From an uncultured Ruminococcus sp. (GTDB lineage: Bacteria; Bacillota; Clostridia; Oscillospirales; CAG-272), in NCBI GenBank assembly GCA_902782785.1, contig CACZOH010000018.1, positions 1 to 8,174 of the forward strand: a DNA stretch of 8,174 nucleotides, written 5' to 3'. The notes beneath the pieces were generated by a model. It made no database searches. It was not told the DNA's origin and saw only the letters and a list, made by a program, of their open reading frames with translations. This document shows, piece after piece, positions 1 through 5,299 of the stretch. Numbering within the stretch: position 1 is the stretch's first letter; each line of letters begins with the position of its first letter. Made by a program: the position numbers and the translations under genes.

Positions 1-20
1 AAAAATATTGTTTAAAACAA
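1..20 (-). terminator. possible weak terminator after rpoD
   Basis: Just past the rpoD stop, the minus strand has a 5-bp inverted repeat (TTGTT / AACAA, plus-strand 8-12 and 16-20) with a 3-base loop. A T-rich tail follows (plus-strand A1-A5, continuing beyond the edge). The stem is entirely A/T except for one G:C pair, so it would be weak. The U-tract is cut by the window boundary, so I cannot tell whether it is long enough to terminate. Confidence 0.3.
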
Positions 21-26
21 CGATTT

Positions 27-1124
27 TTATTCCAGAAAGTCCTTCAGCCTCTTGGAGCGGCTGGGATGACGTATTTTGCGCAGTGCTTTCGCCTCTATCT
101 GTCTTATGCGCTCACGGGTTATGTTGAACTGCTTGCCGACTTCCTCGAGCGTGCGCGTCTGTCCGTCGTCAAGACCGAAGCGGAGACGGAGCACCTGAGC
201 CTCACGCGGGGTGAGCGTGTTCAGCACGTCGTTCAACTGTTCGCGCAAAAGCGTCTGCGAGGCGGCGTCGGCGGGCGCCGGGCTGTCGTTATCGGGGATG
301 AAGTCGCCCAGATGCGTGTCCTCCTCCTCGCCTATCGGGGTTTCGAGCGATACGGGATCCTGCGCTATCTTCATTATATCGCGCACCTTTTCAACGCTCA
401 TATTGAGCTCCGCGGCTATCTCCTCCGCCGTCGGCTCGCGGCCGTTGTCCTGTATGAGCTGACGCTGGATCTTCGATACCTTGTGAATCGTTTCGACCAT
501 GTGTACGGGTATCCTTATCGTTCTCGCCTGGTCTGCTATCGCGCGCGTGATCGCCTGTCTTATCCACCACGTCGCGTAAGTGGAAAACTTATAGCCCTTG
601 GTATAGTCGAATTTATCGACGGCTTTCATAAGACCGAGGTTGCCCTCCTGGATAAGGTCGAGGAAGAACATGCCGCGGGAAACGTATCTTTTCGCTATGC
701 TCACGACAAGGCGCAGGTTTGCGTTGACAAGCTCCTTTTTCGCGTTGCTGTCGCCGTATGACATACGCTCTGCAAGCTCAAGCTCGCGTTCCTGATCGAG
801 CAGATTGTACTGACCGATATCGCGCAGATAATGTCTCACGGGGTCGTCGATGTTCAGACCCTCCTGATTGAGCATTTTTTCCATTTCTTCTGCGGATTCG
901 TACTTTTCGATTTCTCTCTCAAGTCCCTCGATATCCGCGGAATCGTCAAGGAATCCGACGACCTCGATACCCTCCGCCTGCAGCTTCTCATAAAACTTCT
1001 CGATCTGCTCAAGGCTCATATCAAGCTCGTCAAGCGTCTCCATGATCTCGTTGTTCGACAGGGTACCCTTTGCTTTTCCCTGCTCTATAAGCGCTTTGAT
1101 CTGGCTTTTCTTATCGTTTTCCAT
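27..1124 (-). CDS. rpoD: primary RNA polymerase sigma factor RpoD/SigA
   Basis: This is the housekeeping sigma-70 factor, which directs core RNA polymerase to -35/-10 promoters. From the upstream in-frame ATG at 1133 it would be 368 residues; I prefer the ATG at 1124 (365 residues), because the TGAAAGG ribosome site touches the first ATG but lies 9 bases before the second. In 368-residue numbering, a short acidic region 1.1 (about 8-60) precedes region 1.2 (DDPVRHYLRDIG, 97-108). Region 2 includes NLRLVVSIAKRY (139-150) and the -10 recognition segment YKFSTYATWWIRQAITRAI (181-199). Region 3 covers about 203-275. Region 4.2 carries the -35 helix-turn-helix (EEVGKQFNITRERIRQIEAK, 330-349), and the protein ends KRLKDFLE. 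The length matches Bacillota SigA and there is no large non-conserved insert as in enterobacterial RpoD. It follows dnaG closely and probably shares its transcript. Confidence 0.97.
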   Translation of the reverse strand: MENDKKSQIKALIEQGKAKGTLSNNEIMETLDELDMSLEQIEKFYEKLQAEGIEVVGFLDDSADIEGLEREIEKYESAEEMEKMLNQEGLNIDDPVRHYLRDIGQYNLLDQERELELAERMSYGDSNAKKELVNANLRLVVSIAKRYVSRGMFFLDLIQEGNLGLMKAVDKFDYTKGYKFSTYATWWIRQAITRAIADQARTIRIPVHMVETIHKVSKIQRQLIQDNGREPTAEEIAAELNMSVEKVRDIMKIAQDPVSLETPIGEEEDTHLGDFIPDNDSPAPADAASQTLLREQLNDVLNTLTPREAQVLRLRFGLDDGQTRTLEEVGKQFNITRERIRQIEAKALRKIRHPSRSKRLKDFLE

Positions 1125-1133
1125 ATTTTTCAT

Positions 1134-1140
1134 CCTTTCA
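1134..1140 (-). promoter_or_regulatory. ribosome binding site that sets the rpoD start
   Basis: The minus strand reads TGAAAGG and runs directly into the ATG at 1131-1133, giving zero spacing for that codon. The next in-frame ATG at 1122-1124 lies 9 bases downstream of the GG, a normal distance. The site therefore favours translation from 1124 and a product lacking the leading Met-Lys-Asn. It sits in the short dnaG-rpoD gap. Confidence 0.7.
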
Positions 1141-1146
1141 GATTAT

Positions 1147-2892
1147 TTACTTTTTTTTGTTGTTTATAAGGTCACGGAGTTCATCAAACGTCACCGATTC
1201 GCCCGCGGGCTTCGGCGACGCTTCATTTTTCAGTGTCTTTGCGTTTTCGCAGAACACCTCGTAGCCGTTGTCGTGCAGCTCGCTTCTGTTGATGAACATA
1301 CGCATTATCCTGCCCGTTTCCTCCGTCGTGAACCTGTCCGATATGAGCGAGATATCGAATTTTCCTTCTCTCTCCGCACATTCATACATCGCGTCGTAGA
1401 CGCGGCGGTTGAACGTCGTTTTGAAATCGTCCCCGCACAGCCTGTCCTCGTTTTTCGCCTTTATCAGAAAATCGGGGTTTATCTGCGCTATACCGAGCAG
1501 CGCTTCCTCCGCGTACGCGGCGCGTGTGTTCCTTATTTTGTCGCGGTTCACCGTATCCCCGTAGCCCTCGGTATTCCGCAGTATCTGTCTGTCTCTTTCT
1601 CTTTTGTTTTTGTTCAACAGCTGGATATGCTTCTGTTCGACCACGGACTTGAAGCTTTCCGCCGTTATATCGAGCTGTTTTGCGTATTTTATCGTATATA
1701 CCTCGCGCTCCACCGGTGAGTACAGCGCGGCTATAACGTCAGACAGCTTTTTGCTTGCCGTTATCTTCTGATCCGACTGAGTAAGATCGAACGACGAAAG
1801 GATCTCGCCGCATCTGTAATCCATCTGCCCTATACTGTTTTTAAGTATCAGAGAAAATCTTTCTTTTCCGTATTTCTTTAAGAACTCGTCGGGATCCAGA
1901 TCCTCCGGAAGCGATATGACCTTCGTTTCCATATCAGCGGCTGACAGGATTTTTATGACCGTCTCCGTTTTGGCTCTGCCCGGCGCGTCGCCGTCGAAGC
2001 ATATGACCACCTTGCTCTTATATCTTCGCATAAGCGCCGCCTGCTCTTCCGAAAACGCGGTGCCGAGTGACGCGATCGCGTTGGTAAAGCCCGCCATATG
2101 AAGTGAAATGACGTCCGTCTGTCCCTCGCACAGGATGAAGAAATCTTCTTTTGAGTTTTTGGCGAAGTTCAGGGCGTACAGATTTCTTCTTTTATTGAAA
2201 GCCGCGGTGTCGTTCGTGTTGATGTATTTACGTCCGTCCGCGGGCTTTTTTTCAAGCGAGCGCGCGCTGAAGCCTATCACGTTGCCCGAGGTGTCTATGA
2301 CGGGAAAGATTATACGGTTTTCAAATATATCGTAATTGTAGCGGGTGCAAAGGAACGCGTCCTGCAGCTCCTTCGGTTTATACCCCATTTCCGTAAGGTA
2401 GGTAAACAGCTTTTTGCCCGGAGGACAGTAGCCCAGACCGAAATGGTTTACGGCGCCCCGCAGTCCTCTTTTGTCTATATAGTCCGCCGCTTCCTTATAC
2501 TTGCCCGAGGTAAGCTGGGAGTGGAAGAATTTTGCCGCTTCTCTGTTCGCCTCAAGCGTTCTTTTTCGCTTGTCCGCCGCTTCTCTGTTGTACCCGCTGT
2601 CGACGGGCACGGTAAGCCCGGACCGTTTTGCAAGGATCTCGACCGCCGAAACGTAATCCACGTTGTCCGCCTTCATAACGAAGCTCACAACGTCTCCGCC
2701 GGCGCCGCAGCCGAAGCAGTAAAACGATTCCGTCCTTTCATAAACGATGAACGACGGCGTTTTTTCGTTATGGAACGGACAGCAGGCTTTATACAGACTG
2801 CCCGCGCGCTGCAGATGCACGTATGAATTTATAACGTCGACTATGCCGTTTCTTTTTTTCAGCTCGTCTAAAAATTCCGCAGGGAAAGCCAC
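1147..2892 (-). CDS. dnaG: DNA primase DnaG
   Basis: DnaG makes the short RNA primers for Okazaki fragments at the replication fork and is recruited by the DnaB-type helicase. The 581-residue protein opens with a CHC2 zinc domain: CPFH (38-41, Cys38 and His41) and CFGC (59-62, Cys59 and Cys62) form the expected metal site. The catalytic core follows, with the TOPRIM glutamate in CEGQTD (255-260, Glu256) and the paired acidic residues in CFDGDAPGRA (298-307, Asp300 and Asp302). The C-terminal part (about 455-560) is where the helicase-binding domain belongs; it is poorly conserved, so I place it by position only. Length is normal for the family. The start codon is GTG, preceded by a strong ribosome site; the N-terminus (AFPAEFLDELKKRNGIVDVI) aligns with typical primase starts. 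It lies directly upstream of rpoD, an ancient arrangement. Confidence 0.97.
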   Translation of the reverse strand: MAFPAEFLDELKKRNGIVDVINSYVHLQRAGSLYKACCPFHNEKTPSFIVYERTESFYCFGCGAGGDVVSFVMKADNVDYVSAVEILAKRSGLTVPVDSGYNREAADKRKRTLEANREAAKFFHSQLTSGKYKEAADYIDKRGLRGAVNHFGLGYCPPGKKLFTYLTEMGYKPKELQDAFLCTRYNYDIFENRIIFPVIDTSGNVIGFSARSLEKKPADGRKYINTNDTAAFNKRRNLYALNFAKNSKEDFFILCEGQTDVISLHMAGFTNAIASLGTAFSEEQAALMRRYKSKVVICFDGDAPGRAKTETVIKILSAADMETKVISLPEDLDPDEFLKKYGKERFSLILKNSIGQMDYRCGEILSSFDLTQSDQKITASKKLSDVIAALYSPVEREVYTIKYAKQLDITAESFKSVVEQKHIQLLNKNKRERDRQILRNTEGYGDTVNRDKIRNTRAAYAEEALLGIAQINPDFLIKAKNEDRLCGDDFKTTFNRRVYDAMYECAEREGKFDISLISDRFTTEETGRIMRMFINRSELHDNGYEVFCENAKTLKNEASPKPAGESVTFDELRDLINNKKK

Positions 2893-2896
2893 CGTC

Positions 2897-2906
2897 TCAC
2901 CGCCTT
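2897..2906 (-). promoter_or_regulatory. strong ribosome binding site for dnaG (GTG start)
   Basis: The minus strand reads AAGGCGGTGA, nine of ten bases matching the ideal AAGGAGGTGA. It ends 4 bases before the GTG, putting the core GGCGG 7 bases from the start codon. This supports GTG at 2892 as the true start of dnaG although it is not an ATG. Confidence 0.75.
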
Positions 2907-2969
2907 TCTTCAGATTTATGATGGATAATAAAGACTTATATTACCACAATCCATAACTAATATACCGTA

Positions 2970-3023
2970 TTTTTTTCGTTTTTACTCTTTTTTAATGCGG
3001 ATTTTTGTAAAAAAATAAAAAAA
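2970..3023. other. helically spaced T/A tracts, possible bent DNA or UP-like element
   Basis: Tracts of T (2970-2976, 2979-2983, 2988-2993, 3002-3006) are followed by tracts of A (3009-3015, 3017-3023). Several centres are 8-10 bases apart, close to one helical turn. Such phased tracts are known to bend DNA, and AT-rich tracts upstream of -35 can contact the RNA polymerase alpha subunit. The last tract ends about 38 bases before the mntP -35, so a role at either divergent promoter is only an inference. Confidence 0.4.
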
Positions 3024-3061
3024 CAGAGCGCAAAATACACGACTGTAAATAAAACTTGCTA

Positions 3062-3090
3062 TTGACTTTAAGCGTTTTTTATGATATATT
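3062..3090 (+). promoter_or_regulatory. sigma-A type promoter of the mntP-HAD unit
   Basis: A -35 element TTGACT (3062-3067, 5 of 6 to consensus) is followed by a 17-base spacer and a -10 element TATATT (3085-3090, 5 of 6). TGA directly before the -10 gives an extended -10 (TGn). Transcription should begin near 3097, leaving a leader of about 29 bases before the ATG at 3126. An in-frame ATG at 3081 lies inside this promoter and upstream of the predicted transcript start, so it cannot be used from this promoter. Confidence 0.8.
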
Positions 3091-3125
3091 TGTATTATTA
3101 TAAATCGGGAGTTTTTGGATTTGTT

Positions 3126-3692
3126 ATGCAGATATTGAGTTTGATTTTGCTCTCGCTCGGTCTTGCGGCGGACGCGTTCTCCGTGTCCTTATGCAAAGGG
3201 CTGAAGATCAAGAAACAGCAATTGCTGAAAAACGCCGTTATAATAGGTTTGTTTTTCGGCGGTTTTCAGGCGCTTATGCCGCTTATCGGCTGGCTTCTCG
3301 GAAGAAGGATTACGGGATACATAGAAAAATTCGACCATTTTATCGCCATGGGGATCCTTTCTTTCATCGGTATAAAAATGATAATAGACGCGATCAGAGG
3401 AAAGGACGACGAGGAAAACGATAAAACGGACGTGAAAGAGCTGCTCGTTCTGGCGGTCGCCACAAGCATCGACGCGCTCGCCGTGGGCTTTACGTTCGCG
3501 TTTGACGGCGGCGCCGATATTGTGCAAAACGTTGCGATGATAGGCGGGATAACGTTTGCCGTCTGCTTCGGCGGCGTGTTTCTCGGCTCTTTTTTCGGGA
3601 ACAGATTCGGCAAGCCGGCTTCGATAGCAGGCGGATGCGTGCTTATACTGATAGGAGTGAAAATAATGCTTGAGGGGATTGGAGTATTATGA
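3126..3692 (+). CDS. mntP: manganese efflux pump MntP
   Basis: MntP exports Mn(II) across the cytoplasmic membrane and protects against manganese excess. From 3126 the protein has 188 residues, the usual family length, with six hydrophobic segments arranged as two repeats. The first repeat carries LGLAADAFSVSLCKGL (11-26, Asp16) and the second ATSIDALAVGFTF (112-124, Asp116); these intramembrane aspartates are the conserved transport residues of the family. FFGGFQALMPLIGWLLG (43-59) is another recognisable family stretch, and a short charged loop (RGKDDEENDK, 91-100) separates the halves. An in-frame ATG at 3081 would add 15 residues, but it falls within the promoter and lacks a ribosome site. 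For 3126, GGGAG ends 14 bases upstream, which is long, and a weaker GGA lies 6 bases upstream. The HAD gene overlaps its stop codon. No yybP-ykoY manganese riboswitch fits in the short leader. Confidence 0.93.
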   Translation: MQILSLILLSLGLAADAFSVSLCKGLKIKKQQLLKNAVIIGLFFGGFQALMPLIGWLLGRRITGYIEKFDHFIAMGILSFIGIKMIIDAIRGKDDEENDKTDVKELLVLAVATSIDALAVGFTFAFDGGADIVQNVAMIGGITFAVCFGGVFLGSFFGNRFGKPASIAGGCVLILIGVKIMLEGIGVL

Positions 3693-4324
3693 GACCTTCA
3701 CATATTCTATGGGATTTCAACGGCACCGTGCTTGACGACGTACAGCCGTGCATATCGAGCATAAACGAGCTGCTTGCGGAGCACGGTCTGCCGAAGCTAA
3801 AAGACCGCGCGCAGTATCAGAGCGTTTTCGGCTTTCCCGTTAAGGATTATTACGAAAGAATAGGGTTCGATTTCAACAAAACGAGCTTTGACGTGCTTGC
3901 GGTCGAATGGGTAGAGCTTTATTATAAATACAATTCCCCGCTTAAACTTTGTCCGAACATCGTCCCGGCGCTCGAGGCGGTTTCAAAAGCCGGAATACCT
4001 CAGCTCATACTTACAGCTTCAAAGACCGAAATGGTCGAGGGACAGCTTGAAGAGCTTGGTATTGGCGCGTATTTTGACGGGATAATAGGTCTTGACAACA
4101 TACAGGCGAGCGGCAAGTCTGATATCGCGCTTGAGTGGAAAAACAAAGTGAAGCCGAAGGATCCCGTCGTAATAGGCGATACCGTTCACGATGCGGAGGT
4201 CGCGGACCTCATTGGCGCGGAATGCCTTCTCGTCTGCTGCGGTCATATGAACAGACAGAGACTGCAGAACGTAAAACCCGTTTTCGACGACCCGTACGAA
4301 GCGGTCAAAACTCTTCTGAAATGA
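3689..4324 (+). CDS. HAD-superfamily hydrolase, phosphoglycolate-phosphatase-like, variant motif I
   Basis: This 211-residue protein has the haloacid dehalogenase fold pattern of small-molecule phosphatases. Motif I is WDFNGTVLDD (8-17): the nucleophile Asp9 is present, but the usual second Asp, the general acid/base, is Asn11. Motif II is the Thr of ILTAS (Thr109), motif III the Lys of SGKSD (Lys143), and motif IV GDTVHD (163-168, Asp164 and Asp168) for magnesium. The segment between motifs I and II (about 18-90) is mostly helical in character and fits a small cap domain. Its ATG overlaps the mntP stop as ATGA, with GGAG 4 bases upstream, so translation is likely coupled. The substrate cannot be read from the sequence. 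The Asn means activity may be reduced, altered or dependent on another residue, although DFNGT-type motif I sequences do occur in HAD proteins. A link to manganese is suggested only by the operon. Confidence 0.88.
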   Translation: MRPSHILWDFNGTVLDDVQPCISSINELLAEHGLPKLKDRAQYQSVFGFPVKDYYERIGFDFNKTSFDVLAVEWVELYYKYNSPLKLCPNIVPALEAVSKAGIPQLILTASKTEMVEGQLEELGIGAYFDGIIGLDNIQASGKSDIALEWKNKVKPKDPVVIGDTVHDAEVADLIGAECLLVCCGHMNRQRLQNVKPVFDDPYEAVKTLLK

Positions 4325-4326
4325 AT

Positions 4327-4357
4327 AAAAAAAGCTGCAGATTAAGCAGCTTTTTTA
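4327..4357. terminator. bidirectional intrinsic terminator between convergent units
   Basis: Arms GCTGC (4334-4338) and GCAGC (4346-4350) enclose a 7-base loop. The arms are flanked by seven A (4327-4333) and six T (4351-4356), which also extend the stem. Read rightward it ends the mntP-HAD transcript 2 bases after the HAD stop; read leftward it ends the prpC-prkC-rsgA transcript 3 bases after the rsgA stop. Both genes therefore share one compact terminator. Confidence 0.9.
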
Positions 4358-4360
4358 TTC

Positions 4361-5299
4361 TTAATTGTTTCTTGTTTCCCATTCTTTTTTATCCTTTACG
4401 TCGTCGTAAAGCGATAAGTATGATTCGTACCTTGTCCCCGGTATCCTGCCGTCCTCAACAGCTTTGCGGATAAGACAGCCGTCTTCTTTCGTATGACTGC
4501 ATTTTGTGTATCTGCATTTACAGAGATACGGTCCAAACTCCGGGAAAAGATACGGCAGCTCGTCTTTTTTGCAGAAATCGAACCGCTCAAAATCAAGCAG
4601 GCTGAAGCCCGGCGTATCCGCAAGATACGTATCGTCCGCGGTCTCATACAGCGTCACGGTGCGCGTGGTATTTTTTCCACGCTCTGTTTTGCGGCTTATC
4701 TGTCCCGTTCCGCAGGAAAGATCAAGGTCCGCGTAAACGTTGTTCAAAAGCGTGGATTTGCCGACGCCCGACGCGCCGCAGAAAGCGCTGACCGTCCCTT
4801 TGTTGCCGTCCGCGAAATCCCTCAGTTCTTTTATCCCCGTCTTTTTCTCCGACGAGGTTATAAAGCATCTGTATCCGCAGGAGCCGTAGACGTCTTCTAT
4901 CTTCTTCGCCGTCTCTTTGTCAAGCTCCGATTTTGTCACGACGATAACGGGTATAATGCCGTTTTTTTCACACAATACCGTCATTTTATCGGACAGGTAC
5001 GGAACGGGCGCGGGCTGCTTACACGAAATCACGATATAAAGATAATCGAGGTTTGCGACGGCAGGACGTATGAGCGCGTTTTTACGTTCCTCTATATCCG
5101 TTATGAAATAACCGTTTTCGTCGCTTCGCAAATACGCCTTGTCTCCCGGCAGAAGCTTTATTTTCTCGTGCCTGAAGGCTCCCTTTGCGGCAATGTTTTC
5201 GATAACGGTCTTTCCGTTATCCGTGCGCTGTAAAACGGTGTATTTACCGCCGACGCCCGAGATTATCCTTGCGGGCGGTACGTCATCCGTTATCTTCAT
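4361..5299 (-). CDS. rsgA: ribosome small-subunit-dependent GTPase RsgA (YjeQ/CpgA)
   Basis: RsgA is a late 30S ribosome-assembly GTPase that checks the decoding site and is stimulated by the small subunit. The 312-residue protein has an N-terminal OB-fold region (about 8-70), then a circularly permuted GTPase domain. Permutation puts G4 first (VVTKSELD, 120-127), then the P-loop GASGVGKS (175-182), the switch I stretch RGKNTTRTV (207-215) and G3 DTPGF (228-232). The zinc finger follows: Cys262, Cys267, His269 and Cys275 in CRYTKCSHTKEDGC (262-275). At the key G4 position, where Asp normally contacts guanine, there is Glu125. The ATG lies inside the 3' end of the kinase gene (17-base overlap) and has GGAAGAG 4 bases upstream, indicating coupled translation. 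It is last in the prpC-prkC-rsgA unit and is followed at once by a terminator. Its B. subtilis homologue CpgA is a PrkC substrate. Confidence 0.95.
   Translation of the reverse strand: MKITDDVPPARIISGVGGKYTVLQRTDNGKTVIENIAAKGAFRHEKIKLLPGDKAYLRSDENGYFITDIEERKNALIRPAVANLDYLYIVISCKQPAPVPYLSDKMTVLCEKNGIIPVIVVTKSELDKETAKKIEDVYGSCGYRCFITSSEKKTGIKELRDFADGNKGTVSAFCGASGVGKSTLLNNVYADLDLSCGTGQISRKTERGKNTTRTVTLYETADDTYLADTPGFSLLDFERFDFCKKDELPYLFPEFGPYLCKCRYTKCSHTKEDGCLIRKAVEDGRIPGTRYESYLSLYDDVKDKKEWETRNN

Larger units (their letters stand above)
2893..3125. other. AT-rich divergent intergenic region between dnaG and mntP
   Basis: This 233-base gap separates dnaG (leftward) from mntP (rightward). It holds the dnaG ribosome site, a run of T and A tracts in the middle and the mntP promoter at its right end. 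For dnaG I see only weak promoter candidates on the minus strand: an extended -10-like TGG-TAATAT at 2938-2946 and a TATATT at 2959-2964, neither with a convincing -35. I found no small ORF with a ribosome site, no tRNA and no structured riboswitch-like segment. Confidence 0.6.

Noticed and set aside
66..1719. Several plus-strand open frames opposite rpoD and dnaG
   Set aside because: They are shadows of two well-conserved genes. The translations are low in information and have no start signals.
2893..3125. yybP-ykoY manganese riboswitch upstream of mntP
   Set aside because: The promoter lies only about 35 bases before the start codon, and the rest of the gap is simple AT-rich sequence without the paired GC-rich helices such an RNA needs.
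3189..3613. Minus-strand and alternate-frame ORFs within mntP
   Set aside because: They are explained by the mntP coding frame, which has the conserved aspartates and membrane segments.
4493..5233. Plus-strand open frame of 246 codons opposite rsgA
   Set aside because: It lies wholly within rsgA, whose GTPase motifs and zinc finger are intact on the minus strand. The translation resembles no family I know.
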